A stretch of 36,968 nucleotides of DNA from the NCBI GenBank assembly GCA_002841825.1, contig PHAZ01000004.1:1-36968 (forward strand). Reading direction: 5' to 3'. Under the pieces are notes generated by a model that did not search any database, was not told the DNA's origin, and was given only the letters and a program-made list of their open reading frames with translations. Both the position numbers and the translations under genes were made by a program. Source of the stretch: Deltaproteobacteria bacterium HGW-Deltaproteobacteria-22 (GTDB taxonomy: Bacteria; Myxococcota_A; Polyangia; HGW-17). Of the stretch, positions 7,904 through 16,181 are shown in pieces. The first letter of the stretch is position 1; every line of letters starts with the position of its first letter.

Positions 7904-9097
7904 ATGCGGTACCTTCCCATTCTGTTGTTCTCCCTGATCCTGGGCTGCTCCGGGAAGTCGCAAAAGTCATCTCCCTCGAACTGCGCGCCGGGGTGCGTCG
8001 CTCCTGAGCTCTGCGACGAGGGAAAGGCCGAATGCGTGCCCGGTTGCGGCAACCGGATCTGCGCCGACGATCAGGTGTGCGATCCGGAGATGTTGACCTG
8101 TGTGGATATTCCGGCCTCCTGTGAACCCGCGACCTGCGTGCATCCGTACACCTGCAACGGGGACCCGGGCGAGTGTGTCCATCTGTGCAGCCTCCTGACC
8201 TGCGAGACCGGGCGCTGTGACGAGACCACAGCCGAGTGTGTCGGCCTCTGTGTCGACGTCACCTGCGACGCCGGGTTCGTCTGCGACGAGCTGCGCGGCA
8301 TGTGCGTGGGCCTGTGCGACGGCCGGATCTGCAACGACGGCGAGGCGTGCAACCCGCAGACGGGCTTGTGCGAGCCGGAGATCTCCCAGGCCTGCACGGC
8401 CGATCAGGTGCCGCAGCCCAACACCGGCATCGTGGCGCCGGCCGGTCTCGACGGCTGCCCGGCGGGCATGGCGCGTTCTGCGGTCGCTGGCGTGTGCATG
8501 GACCGCTGGGAGGCGCACCTGGTGGAGGTGGCCCAGGACGGCTCGACGCAGCCCTGGTCGCCCTACTTCAATCCGGGCACCGTGCGGGTGCGCGCCGTGT
8601 CCGCTCCCGGCGCCGTGCCGCAGGGCTACATCACCCAGGTGCAGGCCACGGCCGCCTGCGCCGAGGCGGGCAGGCGCCTGTGCTCGCGCGCGCAGTGGGA
8701 GGCGGTCTGCGCCGGTGCCTCAGGCTGGACGTATCCCTACGGGACCACGCGCCAGCCCGGCGTGTGCAACGACGCCCGCACCCCGCACCCCGTGGTGGAG
8801 TACTTCGGCACCTCCGAGGAGTGGATCTGGAGCGAGCTCGGTCATCCCTGCATCAACCAGCTCCATGACAGCCTGGATCGCACCGGCGACAATGCCGGCT
8901 GCGTCACGCCCGAAGGGTTCTTTGACCTGATGGGCAACCTCCACGAGTGGATCGACGACCCGGCCGGCACCTTCAAGGGCGGCTATTACGTGGACACGGT
9001 GATCAACGGCAACGGCTGCCTGTACACCACGACCGCCCACAACGTCTCCCACTGGGACTACAGCACGGGCTTCCGATGCTGTGCGGATTCACCCTGA
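7904..9097 (+). CDS. Cys-rich lipoprotein with SUMF1 (FGE-sulfatase)-like domain
   Basis: The 397-aa product starts with a lipoprotein signal (MRYLPILLFSLILGC, lipid Cys at 15). Residues about 25-160 hold repeated short Cys modules (C-x5-8-C-x3-C) of the kind common in myxobacterial surface proteins. The C-terminal half (about 165-395) follows the formylglycine-generating-enzyme-like/DUF323 order: CMDRWEA, then 'ACAEAGRRLCSRAQWEAVCA', YPYG, CN, 'FFDLMGNLHEWIDD', 'FKGGYY' and TGFRCC. In this fold many members are non-catalytic or act as C-type-lectin-like modules, and I cannot assign catalysis. The ATG at 7904 has AAGGA only 2 nt upstream, unusually close. The stop codon sits inside the loop of a strong hairpin. 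Confidence 0.8.
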   Translation: MRYLPILLFSLILGCSGKSQKSSPSNCAPGCVAPELCDEGKAECVPGCGNRICADDQVCDPEMLTCVDIPASCEPATCVHPYTCNGDPGECVHLCSLLTCETGRCDETTAECVGLCVDVTCDAGFVCDELRGMCVGLCDGRICNDGEACNPQTGLCEPEISQACTADQVPQPNTGIVAPAGLDGCPAGMARSAVAGVCMDRWEAHLVEVAQDGSTQPWSPYFNPGTVRVRAVSAPGAVPQGYITQVQATAACAEAGRRLCSRAQWEAVCAGASGWTYPYGTTRQPGVCNDARTPHPVVEYFGTSEEWIWSELGHPCINQLHDSLDRTGDNAGCVTPEGFFDLMGNLHEWIDDPAGTFKGGYYVDTVINGNGCLYTTTAHNVSHWDYSTGFRCCADSP

Positions 9098-9108
9098 CGG
9101 GTGAATCC
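9085..9108 (+). terminator. Hairpin straddling a stop codon
   Basis: A perfect 10-bp stem, GGATTCACCC at 9085-9094 and GGGTGAATCC at 9099-9108, encloses the TGA stop codon of the SUMF1-like lipoprotein gene (9095-9097). No U-tract follows directly, so it acts either as part of the composite terminator downstream or as an mRNA 3'-end stabiliser. Confidence 0.6.
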
Positions 9109-9179
9109 GCTTGTCGATTCAGCCGAATCGACGCCTCCGAGTGGGGTGAATCCGCTTGTCGATTCAGCCGAATCGACGC
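9099..9179 (+). repeat. Two identical 36-bp direct repeats with internal hairpin
   Basis: A 36-bp unit beginning GGGTGAATCCGC occurs at 9099-9134 and again, identical, at 9144-9179, with 9 bp between them. Each copy contains GTCGATTC-AGCC-GAATCGAC, an 8-bp stem with a 4-nt loop. The first GGGTGAATCC also pairs with the coding sequence end upstream. Exact identity implies a recent tandem duplication of terminator DNA. Confidence 0.85.
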
Positions 9180-9188
9180 GGATTTTTT
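9158..9188 (+). terminator. Rho-independent terminator of the SUMF1-like gene
   Basis: The hairpin GTCGATTC-AGCC-GAATCGAC is followed by GCGGA and a run of six T, a standard intrinsic terminator. It closes the transcript of the lipoprotein gene before the MCE genes start. Confidence 0.75.
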
Positions 9189-9271
9189 AACGCGCCGCGT
9201 CATTTCTCCAGCATCTGCAACCTCTTTCGCGAAACCGCCATCCATGATAATAACGTGTGCGTGAGGTGATG

Positions 9272-10300
9272 ATGGGTCAGCGCGCGTTGCAGATCAAAGT
9301 CGGGCTCCTGGTGGTGGTGGCCGCGGTCGTCCTGGGTGGGTTCATCTTCATCCTGGGGAATTATTCGTTCGGAGAAGGCTTTACCGTTCAGGTGGACTTC
9401 GACTTCGTCGGAAACCTGCCGCCGGGCGCCCCGGTGAAGGTGGCCGGCATCAAGGTCGGGCGCGTCGAGCGCATCTCGTTCCTCGGCGGCCGTGTCGACG
9501 AGCGCACCAAGCGTCGCGTCTACGTGCGTCTCCACCTGTGGCTGGAGAGCCGGGCCCGGGCCACGGTGCGGACCAACAGCCGGATCTACATCAACACCCA
9601 GGGCATCCTCGGGGAGCAGTACATCGAGATCGAGCCTGGCAACCCCGACGTGGAGGGCTCCCGCGAGTGGACCCCGGACCTGCCGCCGCTGGCCGGCGAG
9701 AATCCGCCGCGCACCGATCTGGTCATCGCTCGGCTGTACACGTTCCTCGACGAGATCACCACCCTGCTGACCACCGAGAAACCCACCCTGTCCAAGGGCC
9801 TCCATGAGGCCGTCTCCATGCTCGAATCGATGAACAAGCTCCTCACGGAGAATCACGACACCATCGGCAAGGTCCTCACCGAGAGCGACGGCCTCCTCGT
9901 CGAGCTCACCACGACCGCCAAAAGCGCCAACGCCGCGCTGGGCGACGGCAAGGTGCTGGTCCAGACCCTCCAGAGCGCCCAGTACCTGGTCAACGTCCTG
10001 TCCGGGCGCCTGCCGAAACTGATCGACTCCGTCGAGAAGACCCTCGTCGAAGCCCAGAACCTCACCCGACTGATGGGACCCAAGGAACGGGACCGGATCT
10101 TCTCCTCGCTGGACAAGCTCGACCGCCTCAGCGGCCAGCTGGAGCTGGTGGCGACCGATTCGCGCGGCATGCTCAAGAAGATCAACGCCGGGGAAGGCAC
10201 CGCCGGCGCCCTCCTGATGAAGCGCGAGGTCTACGAGGATCTCAAGGAGCTCGTCCGCGACCTGCGCGAGAACCCCTGGAAACTCTTCTGGAAGGACTAG
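9272..10300 (+). CDS. MCE (MlaD-like) family protein 1
   Basis: The product of about 342 aa has one N-terminal membrane helix (KVGLLVVVAAVVLGGFIFIL) followed by an MCE domain (about residues 35-125). The motif 'LPPGAPVKVAGIKVGRVERI' and the end 'YINTQGILGEQYIEIEPG' are typical. The rest is a long helical tail with coiled-coil character, 'AGALLMKREVYEDLKELVRDL'. MCE proteins are periplasmic substrate-binding or tunnel parts of lipid-transport ABC systems (Mla, Mce, Yrb types). No MlaE or MlaF gene is in the window. ATG 9272 is chosen because GAGG lies 5 nt upstream; an in-frame ATG at 9269 and GTG at 9257 are alternatives. MCE gene 2 follows after 4 bp. Confidence 0.88.
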   Translation: MGQRALQIKVGLLVVVAAVVLGGFIFILGNYSFGEGFTVQVDFDFVGNLPPGAPVKVAGIKVGRVERISFLGGRVDERTKRRVYVRLHLWLESRARATVRTNSRIYINTQGILGEQYIEIEPGNPDVEGSREWTPDLPPLAGENPPRTDLVIARLYTFLDEITTLLTTEKPTLSKGLHEAVSMLESMNKLLTENHDTIGKVLTESDGLLVELTTTAKSANAALGDGKVLVQTLQSAQYLVNVLSGRLPKLIDSVEKTLVEAQNLTRLMGPKERDRIFSSLDKLDRLSGQLELVATDSRGMLKKINAGEGTAGALLMKREVYEDLKELVRDLRENPWKLFWKD

Positions 10301-10304
10301 GCTC

Positions 10305-11300
10305 TTGTTCGAGCATCGGTACCAGACCCTCCTCGGCGCCGCCGGAGTCCTGGCGTTTCTGGCCGGGCTGGCCTGGATCTTCTTCTTCGACGCGCTGCAC
10401 CTGCGTCCGGGAATCAGGCTGCACGTGGAGTTCTCGCGGCTGAGCATCCTGGACACCGGTGCCGCGGTGAAGATCGGCGCCCAGAAGGTCGGGGTGGTGG
10501 AGAAGATCCAGTTCCGGTCGGACGTGGGGCGCGTGCGCGTCACGCTCTGGATCGATCAGCGCATGGCGCCGCACATCTTTTCGAACAGCCGGGTGTATCT
10601 GGAGAGCCTCTCGCTGATCGGCGAGCGGCACGTGAACATCGTGCTGCCTTCGGCCGAGGAGCCCCTGGGGAATCCGGTCACCGACGGGGACGTGCTGCGC
10701 GGACAGGATCCGGCGCACATGGACAACCTCCTGATCAAGCTCTACGACAGCCTCATCACCAACCTCCGGATGTGGCGGGAGCTGGGTCCCCAGATCCGCG
10801 AAGTCGAAGCCCAGCTCCGGGAGTTCGAGCGCCACCGGCCGTTTCTGGAGGACACGCTGCTGCCCCGCGCCCGATCGATCCTGAAAAAGGCGCGGGCGTT
10901 TCCGGAGCCGGGCGGCTGGATCCGCGTGGGGGATCGCCTGCCGGACCTCAGCCTGCTGGCCCAGATCACGAAGCTGCTTGACGATCTCGAGGTCGCCTCC
11001 GGGCGGCTCAAGGGGTTCTCGCGTGAGCTCGAGCAGGGCGTTCACGTCTGGACCCGGGCGCCGTTCGCCCCCCGGATCCGGCGCCTGAAGGCGCGCCTGG
11101 AACGCATCGAAAAGGAGCTCGAGGCCCTGCAGCAGGAAGGTCGCCGGTTGGTGGCCGCGCTGGACTCGCCCGAAGGCACCCTGCAGAGCTTCATCCGCGA
11201 TCCGAGCATCTACAACGACCTGCGCATGATGGCCCGCCGTCTCAAGAACGCCCCGCTGGACCTGCTCTTCAAGCGCAAGGAGAAGCGCACCGTGAAGTAA
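10305..11300 (+). CDS. MCE (MlaD-like) family protein 2
   Basis: The 331-aa product starts with one membrane helix (LLGAAGVLAFLAGLAWIFFF) and an MCE domain around residues 35-125 ('LDTGAAVKIGAQKVGVVEKI', 'VYLESLSLIGERHVNIVLP'). A helical coiled-coil tail follows, with 'LERIEKELEALQQEGRRL' and the same closing pattern as protein 1 ('EGTLQSFIRDPSIYNDLRMMARRLKNAP'). It begins at a TTG 4 bp after the first MCE gene, with AAGGA about 8 nt upstream, so the pair is surely cotranscribed and probably forms a hetero-oligomer in the periplasm, by analogy to hetero-hexameric Mce proteins. It ends 13 bp before the convergent beta-propeller gene. Confidence 0.86.
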   Translation: MFEHRYQTLLGAAGVLAFLAGLAWIFFFDALHLRPGIRLHVEFSRLSILDTGAAVKIGAQKVGVVEKIQFRSDVGRVRVTLWIDQRMAPHIFSNSRVYLESLSLIGERHVNIVLPSAEEPLGNPVTDGDVLRGQDPAHMDNLLIKLYDSLITNLRMWRELGPQIREVEAQLREFERHRPFLEDTLLPRARSILKKARAFPEPGGWIRVGDRLPDLSLLAQITKLLDDLEVASGRLKGFSRELEQGVHVWTRAPFAPRIRRLKARLERIEKELEALQQEGRRLVAALDSPEGTLQSFIRDPSIYNDLRMMARRLKNAPLDLLFKRKEKRTVK

Positions 11301-11313
11301 GACCGACAGAGGG

Positions 11314-14304
11314 CTACGGAACGATCGTCTGGACGCCCCACATGCTGTTGGCCGACACGACGCGTCCGTCGACGAACTCCAGATCATAGGAATATCCCGT
11401 CAGCAGCGTCTCGCCGCGGGTCTGGACATTGGCCGGGAGGGCGGCGTTGTAGATGATGAGCGTCGGAGGCGTGTCGGAGACGACCATCGCATGATTTCCG
11501 AAGGCCTCGACGAGGTAGGCATACGGGCTGGGCATGCGCACCGAGTCGGCGATGTCGTAGTTCGCCGAGTTCAGCGGGATCACGTGCAGCAGGGGGCGGA
11601 TGTCGGGGTTCTCCTGGCCGCTGCCGTCGTCGTAGTACCACCAGTAGTAGCTCATCTGCTCGTCGATGAACACGCGCGAGCCGGTGGTCCGCACGTTGCG
11701 GATCCAGCCGTCGAAGGTGTGCGTGCGCTGCAGCACGGCGGTGTCGCCGGTGTAGTGACTGATGTTGACCGAGCGCTCCATGTAGTGGCACTCGTCGGCC
11801 GCGTCGTCATACCAGTTGTACCAGGCGGAGATCGCGTAGCAGTCATCCCAGGTGTCGGCATGGGCGGTGCGCGCCTGGTAGTCCACCGACACGATGCGGT
11901 TGGTCGACGGGTTGAACTCCACCAGGGAGCCCGGGATGTTCAGCGGCGCCTCCCAGACGGGGTTGGAGGGATCCGACACGTCGAGCCGGTGCATGAAGAA
12001 CGCCACCGAACCGTCGGTGGCGCCGGGCTCGGGCTGGTAGTACGAGGTCACCACGTCGTGGCCACGGGTCAGCAGCGCGCCGTAGTGCACGCCCTCGACG
12101 CGGTCGAGGGTGTGACTGACCACGGGGGCCTCGGGCACGCTGACGTCGATGACGTACAGTTCGGGGGTGACCTGGGCGTCCTGGCCGCCGTCATACCACC
12201 ACCAGTAGTCCCAGGTGTCGCGCTTGACCACGATGGCCGATCCGACCTGGACCACGTTGTCGCCGGCCTCGACGGTGTACCACCAGCTCCAGTGCCCGCG
12301 CTGCCACGGCATGTCGTAGGGAAGGCCCGTCAGGCTGACCAGCTCGGGAGCCTCGGGATCGGACACGTCGAACACCGCCAGGCGGGTGGGGAAGCGCTCC
12401 TCCTCGGGGACCACGTCGCCGTCCTCGGTCGCGTAGTAGTCCCAGTACCAGTAGTTCTCCCCCCAGATCAGATACAGGTAGTCCCCGTTGGCGAAGATGC
12501 GCGTGCGCCCGAAGTTGAAGATGTTCCACCAGTAGTAGTACGGATGCTCGTACGGATAGATCAGGGAGGCCAGGTCCAGCGATCCGACCGGCGTCATGGC
12601 GTCGGGGTCGTCCACCGTGAGGATGTCCAGGCGGGCGGTGTGGGCCCACCAGTCCTGCACGATCTCGGCCACGTAACCGTCGCCGAAGGTCGCCAGGTTG
12701 AAGACCGCGCGGGCCAGTTTGAGGGTGTCGAGCTTGACCGGCGCGTCTACCGAGGCGATGTCGAAGGTCTCGATGCGCTCGTCGCTCATGGCGAACAGGC
12801 GGTCGCGATGGACGAACGCGCGGCGGGCGAAGCCATAGTGCGGGGCCGAGGCGCGCCGCGTCAGGGTGTCGCGGGTGAAGGAGAAGATCTGGATGCCGCT
12901 CTCGTATTCATAGTCGCCCCAGCCGGCGTAGGGCATCAGGATCAGGCCACGGTCATCGAGGATGCGCAGGGCCTTGTGGATGCGGTCCTCGTCCTCGACC
13001 ATCCAGGACCATCCGCCGCCGAAGTTCACGCGGGCGAGCATCACGGGGTGGTCCAGATCGGCCACGTCGAACAGGCTCAGGGTGAGGGTCTCCTCGGCGG
13101 AAAAGTCGTACCCCAGCGCGATCATGCGGTCGCCGCGGGGCTCCATGTACTCGAGCCAGCCCGGGATCTCGAGCTCGCCGCGCTGGACGGGGTGGGCCGG
13201 ATCGGAGAGGTCGATGGTGAACAGCGGATCGGTCTGCTGGAAGGTGACCGCGTAGGCGCGTTCGCCGTCGAAGCGCACGGACTGCAGGCTCTCGGGTATG
13301 GGCAGCGTCATCTGCAGGTGTCCCAGGGGGGTGAAGTGTCCGGCGTCGACGACCCGGAAGGTCTCGACGGTCGGGGCCACGGAGGACCAGCCCGGCTGGG
13401 AGATCACCCGGAAAACGCCCTCGTATTCATCCATCTGCCAGCGCGAGTCGATGGCGCCCGCGATGGTGATGCGCGCGCCCTCGTCCATGACGCCCGAGGG
13501 ATCGGAGATGTCCACGACCTGGACCTCGGAGCCGGTCTGCTCCCAGTTCGGTCCGCCGATGTACAGGCGCTCGGTGTTGACGTGGATCGAACGCGGACCC
13601 CAGGAATACCCGTTGCCGTCCTCGAAGGAGATCTGGTCGATCTGGGCGATGTCCTCGGCGGCGCCTGCGTACAGCGAGGTGACCGTGGTGCGCGCGCCGT
13701 CGCCGCAGCCCCAGCAGTAGCCGTCCTCGTAGGCCACCAGGTAGATGATGTCGCCGACCTTGCGGGAGTCGCTGATGGCGCCGAACAGGTCGAACTGTCC
13801 CAGGGTGCGCACGTCGGCCGGGTTGGACACGTCGAGGGTCACCAGTTTGGAGTTGGCGCTCCAGGAACCGGTGTTGGTGTCCTCGTCCCAGGCGAACGTC
13901 CAGAAGGAGGAGAAGATCACGTAGGCCACGCCGTCCTGCACGTACATCTCGAAGGGGACGCCGTAGACCGGGGCGCGTCCGAGCACGCGCAGGGCCGAGG
14001 GGTTGGATATGTCCACGACCATCAGCCCGCGGTAGGCCGACAGAGCATAGAGGGTGTCCCCCGAGACCTTGATGATGTCGGCCTCGGAGATCTCCCGGGC
14101 CGTGTCGCCGCCGGGCGTCGCCTGGTTGTTGCCGTTGTTGGCGCCGGCGTTGGCGTCCTCGCTGTAGTCCCCGCCCCGCGAGTTGCCCGCCGGATCGGCC
14201 GAGACGTACTTGGAGCGGGGTATCTCGGTGAAGTTGGCGGGGTCGCAGGAGAACAGGAACCAGAAGGCGGAAGCTAACATTAAAATATTAAGATGCTTTT
14301 TCAT
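11314..14304 (-). CDS. Lipoprotein with beta-propeller domain (Beta_propel type)
   Basis: The 996-aa product begins MKKHLNILMLASAFWFLFSC, a lipoprotein signal. A short Gly/Asn-rich linker follows, then about 900 residues of repeated WD40-like blades. The first blade ('ADIIKVSGDTLYALSAYRGL' then 'MVVDISNPSALRVLG') matches the pattern of secreted proteins with a C-terminal beta-propeller domain, and the phrase 'V-D-I/V-S-x-P' recurs in each blade. It is unusually rich in Trp and Tyr (clusters such as YYWWNIF, WDYWWWYDGG). It is presumably anchored in a membrane facing the periplasm or outside; function unknown. The start at 14304 is supported by GGAGG 6 nt upstream; the longer frame to 14364 adds no signal peptide. 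It is convergent with the MCE pair. Confidence 0.85.
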   Translation of the reverse strand: MKKHLNILMLASAFWFLFSCDPANFTEIPRSKYVSADPAGNSRGGDYSEDANAGANNGNNQATPGGDTAREISEADIIKVSGDTLYALSAYRGLMVVDISNPSALRVLGRAPVYGVPFEMYVQDGVAYVIFSSFWTFAWDEDTNTGSWSANSKLVTLDVSNPADVRTLGQFDLFGAISDSRKVGDIIYLVAYEDGYCWGCGDGARTTVTSLYAGAAEDIAQIDQISFEDGNGYSWGPRSIHVNTERLYIGGPNWEQTGSEVQVVDISDPSGVMDEGARITIAGAIDSRWQMDEYEGVFRVISQPGWSSVAPTVETFRVVDAGHFTPLGHLQMTLPIPESLQSVRFDGERAYAVTFQQTDPLFTIDLSDPAHPVQRGELEIPGWLEYMEPRGDRMIALGYDFSAEETLTLSLFDVADLDHPVMLARVNFGGGWSWMVEDEDRIHKALRILDDRGLILMPYAGWGDYEYESGIQIFSFTRDTLTRRASAPHYGFARRAFVHRDRLFAMSDERIETFDIASVDAPVKLDTLKLARAVFNLATFGDGYVAEIVQDWWAHTARLDILTVDDPDAMTPVGSLDLASLIYPYEHPYYYWWNIFNFGRTRIFANGDYLYLIWGENYWYWDYYATEDGDVVPEEERFPTRLAVFDVSDPEAPELVSLTGLPYDMPWQRGHWSWWYTVEAGDNVVQVGSAIVVKRDTWDYWWWYDGGQDAQVTPELYVIDVSVPEAPVVSHTLDRVEGVHYGALLTRGHDVVTSYYQPEPGATDGSVAFFMHRLDVSDPSNPVWEAPLNIPGSLVEFNPSTNRIVSVDYQARTAHADTWDDCYAISAWYNWYDDAADECHYMERSVNISHYTGDTAVLQRTHTFDGWIRNVRTTGSRVFIDEQMSYYWWYYDDGSGQENPDIRPLLHVIPLNSANYDIADSVRMPSPYAYLVEAFGNHAMVVSDTPPTLIIYNAALPANVQTRGETLLTGYSYDLEFVDGRVVSANSMWGVQTIVP

Positions 14305-14447
14305 GGCTTTCCTCCGTACAACTAGAAAGTAGCACCAATCTGGTGGATTACCACCCTGCATCACCCTCCCGGGGTGGAAAAAAAACGGGGGTTTCCGTGC
14401 GCCGGATCACGCTTGAATTCAAATTTTTTACTTTTAACATCGCTTGT

Positions 14448-16181
14448 TCAACGAAGGGACTTTTTCACGTTGAGCACCTCGCGGACCTTGGCGACCAGGT
14501 CGGCGGTGCGGAACGGCTTTCCGATGAACCCGGTGTCCGGGGCGAGGATGCCTCGCACCTCGGTGGAGTCTCCGGAGTAGCCGGACATGAAGAGGACCCG
14601 GGTGGCCGGCCGGATTTCCCGCAGCGCGGTCACGAAGTCCCTGCCGCTCATCTGCGGCATGACCATGTCGGTGAGCACCAGATCGATGGCCCCGGCGTGG
14701 CTCCGGAACAGGCGCAGCCCCTCGACCCCGCTGGCCGCGGTGAGCACGTGGTAGCCGACTCCCCCGAGGATGCGCAGCGTGACCTTGCGCACCAGCTCCT
14801 CGTCCTCCACCACCAGGATGGTCTCCTGACCGCCCGACGGCGCTTCCTGCTCCGGTGACGGTGTGACCAGGTCCCCACACGACACCTGTTGCGGAAACAG
14901 GATCTGGAACGTCGTGCCTTTCCCCGGAACGCTGCGCACGCAGATCTCGCCGTTGCTCTGCTTGACGATGCCGAAGACGGTGGCCAGCCCCAGGCCGGTT
15001 CCCTTGCCCACCTCCTTGGTGGTGAAGAACGGCTCGAAGATGTGCGCCGCAGTCGGCTTGTCCATGCCGCACCCGTCGTCGGTGACGGTCAGGGAAACGT
15101 AGGATCCCGGCGCTGCCACGCCCATCGCCATGGCCGTCTCGGTGTCGAGGGTCACGTTGGCCGTGGCGATGAGCAGCCGTCCGCCCCCGGGCATGGCGTC
15201 CCGGGCGTTGACCGCCAGGTTCACGATCACCTGTTCGAGTTGTCCGGGATCGGCCAGGATCGGCCCCAGGTCCGTTGCCAGCTCATGGTGGATCCCGATG
15301 TGTTCGCCGATGAGCCGGCCGAGCATCCGGTCCAGACCGCAGGCCAGCTCGTTGAGGTTGACCAGTATGGGTTGCAGCACCTGCCTGCGGCTGAAGGCCA
15401 GGAGCTGGTGCGTCATGGCCGCGGACCGATCCGCAGCCTGCCCGATCTCGAGGACGTTGCCGCGCAGGGGATGATCCGGCTCGAGTCCGTCGAGCAGCAG
15501 TCCAATGTTGCCGATGATCACCGCCAGCATGTTGTTGAAGTCATGGGCCACACCCCCGGCCAGGTGGCCGATGGCTTCCATCTTCTGTGCCACCTGCAGC
15601 TGCTGCTCGAGCACGGCCCGGGCAGCCTCGGCCTCCTTGCGCAGGGAGATGTCGCTGATCGCCATGCGGCACACGAACGTTCCGTTTTCGGCGGCAGCGG
15701 TCGCTTCCAGTTGCGCCCAGAAGACCCCGCCGTCGTTCTTCACCATCCGCAGCTCGCACTGCTGAGGGGTCCCGGTATTCAAGATCTGCTTGAGGTGCAG
15801 GTAGTAGTTGTCCTGGTCATCCCGGAAGACAAACCGGGAAAACGGTCGCGTGATCAAATCTTTTCGCGCCAGACCCAGCAGGTTGGTCGAGGTCAGGTTG
15901 GCTTCCAGGATCACGCCGGATCCATTGACGGTGCAGTACCCCACCGGCGCCAGATCATAAAGAGCGAAATATCTCGCGCGGGCGGCGTCCAGCTCGACCT
16001 GGATCCGCCGCAGCTCCTCGTTCTGCAGTTCCAGCTCGATTTGATGCACCTGCAGGTCGTGGAGCGTCCGGCTCATCTCGTCGACCGACGGCGCGATCCC
16101 GGGGACCCGGGGCGTCACCCGCACCTCGGCCAGCCGCCGCAGTTCTGCGGCCTTTGCGGATTCACTGTCGTGATTGGTCAT
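14448..16181 (-). CDS. Hybrid histidine kinase: PAS, HisKA, HATPase, receiver
   Basis: The 577-aa protein has no membrane segment. An N-terminal coiled coil (about 35-70) leads into a PAS domain (about 70-180). HisKA carries the phospho-acceptor His213 in GVAHDFNN. The ATPase domain has N325 (NLAVNARDAM), DDGCGM at 368-373 and GKGTGLGLATVFGIV at 392-406. A C-terminal receiver (about 455-570) has acidic VVEDEE, phospho-acceptor Asp505 in LTDMVMPQ and Lys555 in GKPF. It is therefore a soluble hybrid kinase. Its ATG overlaps the stop of the CheB-CheR fusion gene (ATGA), so the two are translationally coupled and probably act in one signalling pathway. The input signal is unknown. Confidence 0.95.
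   Translation of the reverse strand: MTNHDSESAKAAELRRLAEVRVTPRVPGIAPSVDEMSRTLHDLQVHQIELELQNEELRRIQVELDAARARYFALYDLAPVGYCTVNGSGVILEANLTSTNLLGLARKDLITRPFSRFVFRDDQDNYYLHLKQILNTGTPQQCELRMVKNDGGVFWAQLEATAAAENGTFVCRMAISDISLRKEAEAARAVLEQQLQVAQKMEAIGHLAGGVAHDFNNMLAVIIGNIGLLLDGLEPDHPLRGNVLEIGQAADRSAAMTHQLLAFSRRQVLQPILVNLNELACGLDRMLGRLIGEHIGIHHELATDLGPILADPGQLEQVIVNLAVNARDAMPGGGRLLIATANVTLDTETAMAMGVAAPGSYVSLTVTDDGCGMDKPTAAHIFEPFFTTKEVGKGTGLGLATVFGIVKQSNGEICVRSVPGKGTTFQILFPQQVSCGDLVTPSPEQEAPSGGQETILVVEDEELVRKVTLRILGGVGYHVLTAASGVEGLRLFRSHAGAIDLVLTDMVMPQMSGRDFVTALREIRPATRVLFMSGYSGDSTEVRGILAPDTGFIGKPFRTADLVAKVREVLNVKKSLR

Noticed and set aside
11491-14277. Very long plus-strand frame opposite the beta-propeller gene
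   Set aside because: Composition is dominated by Val, Gly, His and Asp as expected for an antisense shadow; the minus-strand gene has a signal peptide and a ribosome binding site.
14340-14392. Inverted repeat CCACCC/GGGTGG beside an A-run as a terminator of the kinase operon
   Set aside because: On the minus strand the T-run comes before the stem, the wrong order for an intrinsic terminator.
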